Assembly: GCF_002968015.1 (NCBI RefSeq)
Contig: NZ_PUIP01000011.1
Location: 62,001-126,000, forward strand
DNA length: 64,000 bases
Origin: Massilia phosphatilytica
GTDB lineage: Bacteria > Pseudomonadota > Gammaproteobacteria > Burkholderiales > Burkholderiaceae_D
Direction: 5' to 3'
Shown: one piece after another, positions 1 through 8,522 of the stretch
Layout of the letters: every line of letters starts with the position of its first letter
How positions within the stretch are numbered: the stretch's first letter is position 1
Position numbers and translations under genes: made by a program
Notes under the pieces: generated by a model
The model's input: only the letters and a program-made list of their open reading frames with translations
Database searches by the model: none
Told to the model about the DNA's origin: nothing

Positions 1-221
1 TCGAAGTCCACGTCGATCGTGATCACTACCGGTTCCTTGGTCGGCGGCGGTGGATTGCCAACCGGCATGTTCAAGTTAACCGAATGGTTTTGCTTTGGAA
101 TGGTGATGATCATCATGATGATCAGCACCAGCATGACGTCGATCAGCGGCGTCATGTTCATTTCCATCATCGGTTCCGGATCTGCTGATTTAGCACCGGA
201 CGAACCAACGTTCATACCCAT
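1..221 (-). CDS. exbD: ExbD/TolR-family biopolymer transport protein (C-terminus outside window)
   Basis: Only the first 73 codons lie in the window. The start is the ATG whose complement is at 219-221. The visible protein has a short cytoplasmic lead, then the ExbD hallmark NMTPLIDVMLVLIIMMIIT, with the membrane Asp that carries the proton pathway in ExbD/TolR. A Pro-rich PPPPTKEP stretch and the start of the periplasmic domain follow. It is the second of two tandem exbD paralogues after tonB and exbB, an arrangement known for TonB systems of Xanthomonas and relatives. The second paralogue may tune the TonB system for particular receptors; that role is inference. Confidence 0.93.
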   Translation of the reverse strand, partial: MGMNVGSSGAKSADPEPMMEMNMTPLIDVMLVLIIMMIITIPKQNHSVNLNMPVGNPPPPTKEPVVITIDVDF

Positions 222-246
222 GGTGTTTCCTTTCAAATCTTGGGAA

Positions 247-281
247 CCGGCGTGATAGCGGTGTAACCACTATCACGCCGG
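247..281 (-). repeat. Long perfect hairpin between the two exbD genes
   Basis: A 12-bp stem (CCGGCGTGATAG at 247-258 pairs with 270-281) is extended inside by GGT/ACC pairs. It lies in the 79-nt gap between the exbD paralogues. No T-run follows on the minus strand, so it is not a standard terminator. It may stabilise the upstream mRNA or partly attenuate the distal exbD. Confidence 0.6.
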
Positions 282-300
282 CGGGTTGCGTCCTGGTGGA

Positions 301-729
301 TCAGCCCTTATCAGGTGGTTCGGTGATGAAACCGACCTTCTGAATCCCGGCACGCTGGGCCGTGTAAAGCACCCTGCCGATGGCTTCGTAGCGGGTTTGC
401 TGGTCGCCACGGATCTTCACTTCCGGCTGCGGTATTTTCACCGATTCCTTGGCCAGGAATTCAAACAGCTCGTCAGTGTTGTTCAGGTGCTTCTGGTTCC
501 AGTACATCTCGCCATCTTTGTTGACGACGATGTTCACGTCTTCCGGCGTGGTTTTCACAACCTGGTTGGTCTCGATCGGCAGGTTAATCTTCTGCAGGTG
601 GAGGACAACCGGGCTGGTGATCAGGAAGATGATCAGAAGAACCAGCATCACGTCCACGAGGGGCGTGGTGTTGATCTCTGACATCACTGCATCTTCATCT
701 CCGCTATCGGAGCCAACACTCATACCCAT
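301..729 (-). CDS. exbD: ExbD/TolR-family biopolymer transport protein
   Basis: 142 aa. Residues 1-17 are a cytoplasmic lead rich in Gly, Ser and acid. The single membrane helix with the conserved Asp follows in the motif INTTPLVDVMLVLLIIFLIT. The rest is the periplasmic domain of about 100 residues. The length is normal for ExbD. With ExbB it forms the inner-membrane proton channel that energises TonB. Its start is 3 nt after the exbB stop, so the two are almost certainly translated together. A second exbD paralogue follows after a hairpin-containing gap. Confidence 0.95.
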   Translation of the reverse strand: MGMSVGSDSGDEDAVMSEINTTPLVDVMLVLLIIFLITSPVVLHLQKINLPIETNQVVKTTPEDVNIVVNKDGEMYWNQKHLNNTDELFEFLAKESVKIPQPEVKIRGDQQTRYEAIGRVLYTAQRAGIQKVGFITEPPDKG

Positions 730-732
730 GGT

Positions 733-1665
733 TTAGCCAACCTTTTTAGCAGCGGCGCCTTGTGCACGTGCAGCTTCCGAGGTGTGCATTGCGCCCGAGA
801 TCAGAACCGAGTGCACGTCTGCGCTGAACGAACGGACGTCTTCCATTGCCGACTTGTTGCGGCGGACCAGCCAGTTGTAGCCCAGAACGGCCGGAACTGC
901 AACGAACAGACCGAAGGCGGTCATGATCAGTGCTTCACCCACCGGACCTGCGACCTTGTCGATCGACGCGTTACCGGTCATACCGATGTTGGTCAGTGCG
1001 TTGTAGATACCCCAGACCGTACCGAACAGACCGATGAACGGCGAGGTCGAGCCGACGGTTGCCAGGAACGACAGGCCATCTTGCAGACGCGACTGGACTT
1101 TGTCCACGGCGCGCTGGATCTGCATGGTCACCCAGGTCGACAGGTCGATCTGCTCGAGCAGGGCGCCGTCGTGGTGCTGGGTTGCCTTGGTGCCGGTTTC
1201 AGCGATGAAGCGGAACGGCGAGCCTTCGCTCAGTTGAGCCGAGCCAGCGGCGATCGACGGTGCTTTCCAGAATTTCTGGTTGGTTTCCTTCGACTGCTTG
1301 AAGATCTTCATCTGGTCGATCAGCTTGGTGATGATGATGTACCAGGAACCCATCGACATGATCGCCAGGATGATCAGCGTCATACGCGACACGACGCCGC
1401 CGTTCCACACGGCCGCCGGGCCGAACGGGTTCTCGACTTCTTCTTTCTTGGCTTCGCCGCCAGCTGCCGGAGCCGCTGCCGGTGCCGAAGCGGCAGCGTC
1501 GGCTGCCGGTGCTGCTGCGTCAGCCGCCGGTGCCGCTGCCGGTGCGCTCGCTGCTGCCGAGGCCGGAGCGTCGGCGAAGGCCGGAGCGGACACCAGTGCC
1601 GATGCCGCAGTGACCGAGAACAGGAGAGCCGCTACGGTAGCGGACAAACGGGTATTCTTAAACAT
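733..1665 (-). CDS. exbB: ExbB/MotA/TolQ-family proton channel protein with long Ala/Pro N-terminus
   Basis: 310 aa. Residues 1-31 look like a cleavable signal peptide ending in APAFA. An Ala/Pro low-complexity linker (about 32-78) is followed by three membrane helices near 93-113, 200-225 and 240-262. The last two carry the family signature (GLFGTVWGIYNAL and GEALIMTAFGLFVAVPAV). Together with ExbD it would convert the proton gradient into TonB movement for siderophore, cobalamin or glycan uptake through outer-membrane receptors. The signal peptide plus AP-rich extension is longer than in E. coli ExbB but occurs in other proteobacteria. It lies 84 nt downstream of tonB. Confidence 0.95.
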   Translation of the reverse strand: MFKNTRLSATVAALLFSVTAASALVSAPAFADAPASAAASAPAAAPAADAAAPAADAAASAPAAAPAAGGEAKKEEVENPFGPAAVWNGGVVSRMTLIILAIMSMGSWYIIITKLIDQMKIFKQSKETNQKFWKAPSIAAGSAQLSEGSPFRFIAETGTKATQHHDGALLEQIDLSTWVTMQIQRAVDKVQSRLQDGLSFLATVGSTSPFIGLFGTVWGIYNALTNIGMTGNASIDKVAGPVGEALIMTAFGLFVAVPAVLGYNWLVRRNKSAMEDVRSFSADVHSVLISGAMHTSEAARAQGAAAKKVG

Positions 1666-1749
1666 GCTTCCTCCAAAAATTTAAAATGAACAGTTCGCTG
1701 AACTAATAACAACGAAAATCATGCTTTTGAGACGATACGCTGTCTCTGG

Positions 1750-2415
1750 TTATTCCAGCGTCCAGACGTACTGAACCGGCTGCCAGGACTCGATGGCCTG
1801 GCCGTTCTCAGTTGCCGGCTTGAACCGGCACTTGCCCAGTGCCACCTGAGCAGCCTTATCCAGGTCGCGGAAGCCGCTGGACTTCGTGACCTGGGAACCT
1901 TTCACACTACCGTCCGTGCCAATCAGGAACGAAATGGTCGACACACCCGTTTCTTCGTTACGCAGCGACGATTTCGGATATTCCGGCTTCGAGCACGTAT
2001 TGAAGTCCGCGACTGCCGGGGTCCGGGCCGGGCCTGCCGGCTTGGCTGCCGGAGCGGGCGGGGCCGAAGGTTGCGGCAACGCTTTCTGGAGTTCCGTCGT
2101 CGCCGGTTTCGCCTGCGTCGTGTTAGCGATCACATTCTGCTGCGGCGGCGGGGTTTGCACTTGCACTTCCACCGGCGGGATGAACGGCGGAGGCGGAGCC
2201 TTCATTTCCGGCGGCGGCGGCGGGGGCGGCGTCTCCGGAGGTGGCGGCGGTTTTACGTCTTCAATGATCTTGGTCTCCACTGCCTCGGTCACCTTGCTGA
2301 TCATCTTCTTGCCGAGACCAGTCACGATCCCGTAAGCAACGATCAGGTGCAAGACGATGACAATGGCGATACCAGTCAAATTCTTCCCGGGGTTCTTCTC
2401 ATGCGAAAAATTCAT
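1750..2415 (-). CDS. tonB: TonB-family energy transducer
   Basis: 221 aa. There is one N-terminal membrane anchor at about 13-33 (TGIAIVIVLHLIVAYGIVTG). A periplasmic Pro-rich rod follows, with repeated PPPPPE/PPPPPP blocks around 57-95. The C-terminal TonB domain (about 140-221) has CSKPEYPKSSLRNEETGVS and ends in YVWTLE. It is the first gene of the tonB-exbB-exbD-exbD group. A GGAGAAAG ribosome site precedes the ATG, and a TATAAT box lies about 90 nt upstream. No clear Fur box was recognised. Confidence 0.95.
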   Translation of the reverse strand: MNFSHEKNPGKNLTGIAIVIVLHLIVAYGIVTGLGKKMISKVTEAVETKIIEDVKPPPPPETPPPPPPPEMKAPPPPFIPPVEVQVQTPPPQQNVIANTTQAKPATTELQKALPQPSAPPAPAAKPAGPARTPAVADFNTCSKPEYPKSSLRNEETGVSTISFLIGTDGSVKGSQVTKSSGFRDLDKAAQVALGKCRFKPATENGQAIESWQPVQYVWTLE

Positions 2416-2946
2416 CCTGCTTTCTCCAATACCAACCTTTTTTTGTTGCTACTAAACCCACAAAACACGACAAAAAGCTAAGAGCCGCATCCGGGACATC
2501 GGCGAATTATACCTACGAATTCTTTTTTGCACATACATTTTTACACCCTCAAAGAGAGCCTATTTGTCTGTAAAAACAGGCAAAGAAAGTGATCAAGAAA
2601 GAACCGGCGCAGGGGTGCCGATGGAGGTGGAAGTTAGTTGTTTTGCAATGTAGTGTGGACCCCTTTCATAATGTGTGGAAGATAAGGCGGACGCCCCAAA
2701 ATGCCGAATTTTCCATGCCTATTTTGCAGCTCAGCAAATATCATAAGAAATACGCGTGGCGTTTCTGCCAACTATATCGAAGTTCGAAGCGGGAGGGCGT
2801 ACTGTTGAAGCGGTTTTCACCCTGGATCAGAGGGGCTGGCCATAACAAGTCCTTATATAGATACAGGCACTTGATATGGCTCACTCACCACTTCGGATGT
2901 TAGTTGAACTACATCACAAGGGGAAGATGGTGTCAACAGGATGGAA
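2416..2946. other. Intergenic region between tonB and the spoVR terminator
   Basis: About 530 nt, visibly richer in A/T than the surroundings. The tonB leader and -10 box lie at its left end. A 104-codon frame at 2589-2903 (plus) has no recognisable motif and atypical composition (rich in Trp, Lys and His). I do not call it a gene. The stretch may be decayed DNA. Confidence 0.5.
2506..2511 (-). promoter_or_regulatory. Candidate -10 box for tonB operon
   Basis: A perfect TATAAT on the minus strand preceded by GTAGG, about 90 nt upstream of the tonB start. The region 17 nt further upstream (around TATGTGCA) is a poor -35 match, so only the -10 is supported. Confidence 0.45.
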
Positions 2947-2977
2947 GAAAAAAATGCCCGCGCCGAGTAGCGCGGGC
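2947..2977 (-). terminator. Rho-independent terminator after spoVR
   Basis: GCCCGCGC (2956-2963) pairs perfectly with 2970-2977 across a 6-nt loop. On the minus strand it is followed by a run of seven T. It sits just after the spoVR stop. Confidence 0.88.
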
Positions 2978-2984
2978 AGGGAGA

Positions 2985-4511
2985 TCAGTAACGTGCGCGC
3001 TTCTCGCGGCGGCACTCCAGGCTGCTGACGACACGCCCGGATGGGTCAACGGTCTCGAGGCGCACATCGAAGCCCCACAGCCGCGCAACGTGCTTCAAAA
3101 CCTCATGCGCCTGCTGGTTCAGGGGGCGGCGCTGGAACTGGGTATGACGCAGTGTCAGCGCGCGGTCGTCCCGTGTGTTGACTTGCCAGACCTGGATGTT
3201 CGGCTCCCGGTTGCCAATATTGTATTGATCGGCCAGTTGCTGGCGCACGTAGCGGTATCCGGCCTCGTCGTGGATGGCAGAAATCGTCAGCTTGTCGCTG
3301 CGGTCGTCGTCCAGCACGGCGAAGAAGTGGAATTCCCGGATCAGCTTGGGCGACAGGTACTGGGCGATGAAGCTCTCGTCCTTGAAATTGCGCATGGCGA
3401 AGTCGAGTGTCTTGAGCCAGTCGCTGCCCGCGATGTCCGGGAACCAGGCCTTGTCCTCGTCCGTCGGTTCTTCGCAGATCCGCTTGATGTCCGTCATCAT
3501 CGCGAAGCCCAGCGCATACGGATTGATGCCGTTGTAATAGGGGCTCGTGGCCGGCGGCTGGTAGACGACGTTCGTATGGCTCTGCAGGAATTCCAGCATG
3601 AACCCGTCGCCGACGATCCCTTCTTTATAGAGCTCCTGCAAGATCGTGTAGTGCCAGAAGGTCGCCCAGCCTTCGTTCATGACCTGGGTCTGGCGCTGCG
3701 GATAGAAATATTGCGAGATCTTGCGCGTGATCCGTACGAGCTCGCGCTGCCAGGGTTCGAGCAGCGGCGCGTACTTCTCGATGAAGTAGAGAAGGTTTTC
3801 CTCTGGCTCGGGCGGGAAGCGCGGCGGCGGTTGGTCCTTGATCTGTTCCTCGCGCCGCGGCAAGGTGCGCCACAGTTCGTTGACCTGGGACTGCATGTAT
3901 TCCTCGCGCTCCTTCTGGCGGGCCGCTTCCTGGGCGACCGACAGCTTGGCCGGCCGCTTGTACCGGTCCACCCCATAGTTCTGGATCGCGTGGCACGAAT
4001 CGAGCAATTCTTCGACGGCATCGATGCCATGCCGCTGTTCGCACTCGGCAATATAGTTCTTCGCAAAGACCATATAGTCGACGATGGCGTCGGCATCGGT
4101 CCAGGTTCGGAACAGATAATTGCCTTTGAAGAAAGAATTGTGGCCGTAAGCCGCATGCGCGATCACGAGGGCCTGCATCGTCAGGCTGTTTTCCTCCATC
4201 AGGTAGGCGATGCAGGGATTCGAGTTGATGACGATTTCGTACGCAAGGCCCATCTGGCCCCGCTTGTAACTCTTTTCCGTCGTCAGGAAATGCTTGCCGA
4301 ACGACCAGTGGTTGTACGAGACGGGCATGCCGACGGACGTGTACGCATCCATCATTTGCTCGGCCGTGATGATCTCGAGCTGGTTGGGATAGGTGTCCAG
4401 GCCGAATTTCCTGGCCACCCGGCGGATTTCCTCGTGCGCCTGTTCGATCAGGTCGAACGTCCATTCCGACTGCTCGGGCAGGGCACGCGGGTTGTTGGGA
4501 TCTCTTGGCAT
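2985..4511 (-). CDS. spoVR: SpoVR family protein (YcgB)
   Basis: 508 aa, the usual length of the family. The start at 4511 (MPRDPNNPRALPEQS) lies 11 nt after the yeaH stop. A longer frame to 4727 would overlap yeaH and is not needed. Family signatures seen include YNHWSFGKHF, the INSNPCIAYLMEENS stretch, HAAYGHNSFFKGN and MNEGWATFWHY. The protein is cytoplasmic. The molecular function is unknown for YcgB. Members are co-expressed with the PrkA kinase and YeaH during starvation and, in sporulating bacilli, affect cortex formation. It is the last gene of the prkA-yeaH-spoVR unit and ends at a strong terminator. Confidence 0.95.
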   Translation of the reverse strand: MPRDPNNPRALPEQSEWTFDLIEQAHEEIRRVARKFGLDTYPNQLEIITAEQMMDAYTSVGMPVSYNHWSFGKHFLTTEKSYKRGQMGLAYEIVINSNPCIAYLMEENSLTMQALVIAHAAYGHNSFFKGNYLFRTWTDADAIVDYMVFAKNYIAECEQRHGIDAVEELLDSCHAIQNYGVDRYKRPAKLSVAQEAARQKEREEYMQSQVNELWRTLPRREEQIKDQPPPRFPPEPEENLLYFIEKYAPLLEPWQRELVRITRKISQYFYPQRQTQVMNEGWATFWHYTILQELYKEGIVGDGFMLEFLQSHTNVVYQPPATSPYYNGINPYALGFAMMTDIKRICEEPTDEDKAWFPDIAGSDWLKTLDFAMRNFKDESFIAQYLSPKLIREFHFFAVLDDDRSDKLTISAIHDEAGYRYVRQQLADQYNIGNREPNIQVWQVNTRDDRALTLRHTQFQRRPLNQQAHEVLKHVARLWGFDVRLETVDPSGRVVSSLECRREKRARY

Positions 4512-4522
4512 AGCGGGCCTCG

Positions 4523-5794
4523 CTACTTGGGCTGCTTCTTGAACAATTCGCGGAACACCGGATAGATGTCCGCCGGCGTCACGATCTTCTGCATGGCGAA
4601 GTTCTGGTGCGTGGACGCCACCTCGGCGTACTGCTCCCACAGGTTCTGGGGCGGACCGTCGGTGATCTCGACATACGTGTAGTACTGGACCCTGGGCATG
4701 ATCGCATTGCTCAGGATCTGCCTGCACAACACGGAGTCGTTATCCCAGTTGTCGCCGTCCGAAGCCTGGGCCACGTAGCTGTTCCAGTCGCCGTTGCTGT
4801 AGCGTTCGGTGATGACCTTGTTCAGCAGGTGCAGCGCCGACGACACGACCGTGCCGCCCGATTCGCGCGAGTGGAAGAACTCGTTTTCGTCGACCTCGGC
4901 CGCCGCCGTGTGGTGGCGGATGAAGACGACATCGATCCGTTCGTAGACCCGCTTGAGGAACAAGTACAGCAGGATGAAGAAGCGCTTGGCGGTGTCCTTG
5001 CGGCTTTCATCCATCGATCCGGACACGTCCATGATGCAGAACATGACCGCCGCCGTGGACGGTTTCGGGATCTTGATGCGGTTGCTGTAGCGCAGGTCGA
5101 TCGGGTCGATGAATGGAATCGCCAGCAGGCGCGTGTGCAGGTGGTGGATCTTGTGCTTCAGTTCGATCACCTGCGGGTCGTCCTCCTCCGCACCCTCTTC
5201 GCGCAGGTCGCGCAACTGGTGCTCGAGGGCCGTCAGCTGCTTGCGGGAGGGGCCGCCCACCGCGATGCGCCGGCCGAGCGCGCCGCGCAGGGAGCGCAGC
5301 ACGTGGATGTTCGACGGTGTGCCGGAAATGTTGTAGCCGGCGCGCTGGTTCTTGTATTCGACGACCTGGGTCAGCTGCGTCTTGACCATGTTCGGCAGCT
5401 CGAGGTCTTCGAAGAAGTAATTCATGAATTCTTCGCGGCTGAGCTCGAAGATGAAATCGTCTTCGGTTGTCTGCTCGCTGTTGCCGGCACGGCCGCGCCC
5501 GGCGCCGCCACCACCGCCGCGGGGACGGTTGATCGTGTCGCCTTTCTGGTATTCCGTGTTGCCGGGGTTGACGGTCTCCCAGACACCGCCATGGGCGTGT
5601 CCGAAATGCGGCTCGCTCACGTCCTTGACGGGAATCGAGACCTTCTCGCCGTTCTCTACGTCGGTGATCGAGCGACCCTTGATCGCCCGGCCCACCGCAT
5701 CCTTGATTTGCGCCTTATAGCGGCGCAAGAAGCGTTCGCGGTTGACCGCAGACTTGTTCTTGCCCTGCAAGCGTCGGTCGATGAGGTAAGTCAA
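4523..5794 (-). CDS. yeaH: YeaH/YhbH family protein (DUF444, VWA-like)
   Basis: 423 aa. The N-terminus MTYLIDRRLQGKNKSAVNRE is typical of YeaH/YhbH. A Gly/Arg-rich linker (about 92-106) separates the N-terminal part from a von Willebrand factor A-like domain. That domain carries the metal-site motif MDVSGSMDES and RHHTAAAEVDE. It is a cytoplasmic partner of the PrkA serine kinase system used in nutrient stress; the exact role is unknown. It lies between prkA (185-nt gap) and spoVR (11-nt gap), the standard order. Confidence 0.94.
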   Translation of the reverse strand: MTYLIDRRLQGKNKSAVNRERFLRRYKAQIKDAVGRAIKGRSITDVENGEKVSIPVKDVSEPHFGHAHGGVWETVNPGNTEYQKGDTINRPRGGGGGAGRGRAGNSEQTTEDDFIFELSREEFMNYFFEDLELPNMVKTQLTQVVEYKNQRAGYNISGTPSNIHVLRSLRGALGRRIAVGGPSRKQLTALEHQLRDLREEGAEEDDPQVIELKHKIHHLHTRLLAIPFIDPIDLRYSNRIKIPKPSTAAVMFCIMDVSGSMDESRKDTAKRFFILLYLFLKRVYERIDVVFIRHHTAAAEVDENEFFHSRESGGTVVSSALHLLNKVITERYSNGDWNSYVAQASDGDNWDNDSVLCRQILSNAIMPRVQYYTYVEITDGPPQNLWEQYAEVASTHQNFAMQKIVTPADIYPVFRELFKKQPK

Positions 5795-5979
5795 AACAGG
5801 CCTCCTGCTGAAAGTCGCGGCGGGCCGGATAAGCTTCCCGGTTCCTTACATAATATAACGCGCCGCGTCGTAACGTGGTTGGCATCGCGGATTCCGGTGG
5901 ACGGCCTCGTGCCGGTCCACCGGTCCTGCCCGGCGGGCGCTCCATCGCCCGCCCCACGCTCCTGGTTTTGCGATGGCCT

Positions 5980-7902
5980 TTACGAGGACTTCCTAACGCG
6001 CAAGTACCACTCGCACAGCAGGCGGACCTGCTTGGGCGTATAGCCTTTTTCGACCATGCGTGCCACGAAGTCGGCATGCTTGGTCGCATCTTCCGCGCTG
6101 GCTTTCGCGTTGAACGAAATCACCGGGAGCAGTTCCTCGGTGTTCGAGAACATTTTCTTCTCGATCACGGTGCGGAACTTCTCATAGCTGGTCCACGCAG
6201 GATTCTTGCCGCCGTTCGTCGCCCGCGCGCGCAGCGCGAAGTTGACGATCTCGTTGCGGAAATCCTTCGGGTTCGAAATGCCGGCCGGCTTCTCGATCTT
6301 CTCGAGCTCGGCGTTCAGCGTTTCGCGGTCGAAGCTTTCGCCCGTGTCCGGATCGCGGAACTCCTGGTCCTGGATCCAGAAGTCGGCGAACGTGACGTAG
6401 CGGTCGAAGATGTTCTGGCCATACTCCGAATAGCTTTCCAGGTAGGCCGTCTGGATCTCCTTGCCGATGAAGTCGACGTAGCGGTTCGCCAGGTGCTCCT
6501 TGATGTAGGACATGTAGCGCTGCTCGGTCTCGCCCGGGAATTGCTCGCGCTCGATCTGCTGTTCGAGCACGTACAGCAGGTGCACGGGGTTCGCGGCCAC
6601 CTCGGTGTTGTCGAAGTTGAAGACCTTGGACAGGATCTTGAAGGCGAAGCGGGTCGACAGGCCGTTCATGCCTTCGTCCACGCCGGCGTAGTCGACGTAT
6701 TCGTGCAGCGACTTCGCTTTCGGGTCCGTGTCCTTCAGGTTCTCGCCGTCGTACACCAGCATCTTCGAGTAGACACTCGAGTTTTCCGGGTCTTTCAGGC
6801 GCGACAGGATCGCGAACTGGGCCATCATGCGCAGGGTGCCCGGGGCGCAGGGGGCCTTGTCGAGCGAGGAATTGCGCAGCAGCTTGTCGTAGATCTTGAC
6901 CTCGTCCGACACCCGCAGGCAATACGGCACCTTGACGATATAGATACGGTCGAGGAATGCCTCGTTGTTGCGGTTGTTGCGGAAGGTCTTCCATTCCGAT
7001 TCGTTCGAGTGCGCCAGGATGATGCCTTCGAACGGGATCGCGCCGAAGCCCTCGGTGCCCTTGTAGTTGCCTTCCTGCGTGGCCGTCAGCAGCGGGTGCA
7101 GGACCTTGATCGGCGCCTTGAACATCTCGACGAATTCCATCAGGCCCTGGTTCGCCAGGCACAGGCCGCCGGAATAGCTGTAGGCGTCCGGATCGTCCTG
7201 GGCATAGTCTTCCAGCTTGCGGATATCGACCTTGCCGACCAGCGAGGAAATGTCCTGGTTGTTTTCGTCGCCCGGTTCCGTCTTCGAGATCGCGATCTGC
7301 TTCAGGATCGACGGATAACGCTTCACGACCCGGAACTTGCTGATGTCGCCGCCGTATTCATGCAGGCGCTTGACGGCCCACGGGCTCGGCACCGCACGCA
7401 GGAAGCGGCGCGGGATGCCGTAGTCTTCTTCGAGGATGGCGCCGTCCTCTTCCTCGTTGAACAGGCCGAGCGGCGATTCGTTCACCGGCGAGCCTTTCAG
7501 CGCGAAGAACGGCACCTGTTCCATCAGGTGTTTCAATTTCTCCGCGATCGACGACTTGCCGCCGCCGACGGGTCCCAGCAGATAAAGAATCTGCTTGCGC
7601 TCTTCCAGGCCCTGGGCCGCATGGCGGAAATAGGAAACGACCTGTTCGATCACTTCCTCCATGCCGTAGAACTCGCGGAATGCGGGATATACCTTGATGA
7701 CCTTGTTGGCGAAGATGCGCGACAGGCGCGGGTCGAGGCGGGTGTCGACCAGGGTGGGTTCGCCGATTGCGGCCAGCATGCGCTCGGGAGCGCTGGCGTA
7801 AGTCAGGGGATCTTTTTTGCAAAGCTGAAGGTACTCAGACAGGGAGTATTCCTCTTCCCGGGTACGCTCATAGCGGGCTGCGTAGTTATCAAAAATGGTC
7901 AT
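5980..7902 (-). CDS. prkA: PrkA-type serine protein kinase (YeaG)
   Basis: 640 aa, matching E. coli YeaG in length. The start at 7902 (MTIFDNYAARYERTREEEYS) has the ribosome site AGAGGA 7 nt upstream. The longer frame to 8058 lacks family similarity. An AAA-type P-loop GPVGGGKSS sits near residue 112, followed by the PrkA AAA domain. The C-terminal PrkA kinase-like domain contains the conserved ending TPKQVRLLCEWYLRVRKSS. YeaG is a stress-induced kinase linked to starvation survival. It heads the prkA-yeaH-spoVR unit, and the 620 nt upstream must contain its promoter. Confidence 0.95.
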   Translation of the reverse strand: MTIFDNYAARYERTREEEYSLSEYLQLCKKDPLTYASAPERMLAAIGEPTLVDTRLDPRLSRIFANKVIKVYPAFREFYGMEEVIEQVVSYFRHAAQGLEERKQILYLLGPVGGGKSSIAEKLKHLMEQVPFFALKGSPVNESPLGLFNEEEDGAILEEDYGIPRRFLRAVPSPWAVKRLHEYGGDISKFRVVKRYPSILKQIAISKTEPGDENNQDISSLVGKVDIRKLEDYAQDDPDAYSYSGGLCLANQGLMEFVEMFKAPIKVLHPLLTATQEGNYKGTEGFGAIPFEGIILAHSNESEWKTFRNNRNNEAFLDRIYIVKVPYCLRVSDEVKIYDKLLRNSSLDKAPCAPGTLRMMAQFAILSRLKDPENSSVYSKMLVYDGENLKDTDPKAKSLHEYVDYAGVDEGMNGLSTRFAFKILSKVFNFDNTEVAANPVHLLYVLEQQIEREQFPGETEQRYMSYIKEHLANRYVDFIGKEIQTAYLESYSEYGQNIFDRYVTFADFWIQDQEFRDPDTGESFDRETLNAELEKIEKPAGISNPKDFRNEIVNFALRARATNGGKNPAWTSYEKFRTVIEKKMFSNTEELLPVISFNAKASAEDATKHADFVARMVEKGYTPKQVRLLCEWYLRVRKSS

Positions 7903-8522
7903 GTGAATGTCCTCTAATGTGCTAACACTGATCACGTCTGGCGGCTGACTGAGATTGCCGCCCAAGCCCCGTTTTGGCAGGTGTTCTTGTCGGGGTCGCC
8001 GTCTGCATCTGGAGGTCAGAAGATCTGACACAAAACGAAGGGCGATGTTCTTGTTCACATCCGGTTTTAACCGGGACCTCGTGGAGCCCGCTGTGCTGGT
8101 TCCGCGCTGGTGGCGAGGTCCCTCGCCGGATTTGTTAGCGCCCGCTGAGAGCGTCTTCTTACGCTTATGAAATTTATTATCTGCCTATTAGTTCTCGAAG
8201 TCAAAACAGTGTCGTGCACGTGTGTCCGGCCTTTCCAAGTCTTTGTAGCGAATAAGGAAATAACCATTTTGAAGATGATTTCGAACCAGGTCTTTACACC
8301 TTTTTTGGTATTTTGGACATGATTTCCAACCGAGACTTTTGATCCCGTCAGCCACGATCATGTTTATTAATCGTTAAGTAAATAGTGCACCATCTTGCTA
8401 AGCAGTGGCGCACGCGTATCGTGTACTGACATATCAGGAATTCTTCAGTGAAATGAGAGACTTGCATCGATGCGCTACACTGCTCGCCTGATTCCATTCC
8501 AACGATTCATCGCGGAGATCCC
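7903..8522. other. Divergent intergenic region between prkA and the adenine deaminase gene
   Basis: 620 nt without a convincing gene. It should hold both divergent promoters. Visible structure: the inverted repeat CCGGTT-TT-AACCGG at 8061-8074, and GGGACCTCG (8073-8081) pairing with CGAGGTCCC (8114-8122). The part at 8280-8420 is A/T-richer. I could not identify a convincing sigma-54 or sigma-70 site by eye. Confidence 0.5.
8061..8122. repeat. Nested inverted repeats upstream of prkA
   Basis: The hyphenated palindrome CCGGTTTTAACCGG (8061-8074) is directly followed by a 9-bp inverted repeat (8073-8081 with 8114-8122). Possible operator or mRNA-leader hairpin for prkA. Function unknown. Confidence 0.5.

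Noticed and set aside
2589..2903. 104-codon frame in the tonB-spoVR gap
   Set aside because: Unusual composition, no good ribosome site and no recognisable domain. It may be decayed DNA but cannot be supported as a gene.
2904..4565. 553-codon open frame on the plus strand opposite spoVR
   Set aside because: Antisense shadow of a well-supported SpoVR gene. No domain recognised, and composition is typical of complementary GC-rich codons.
7903..8058. 52-residue N-terminal extension of PrkA
   Set aside because: The ATG at 7902 gives the normal 640-aa length and has a good AGAGGA ribosome site. The extension is not family-like.
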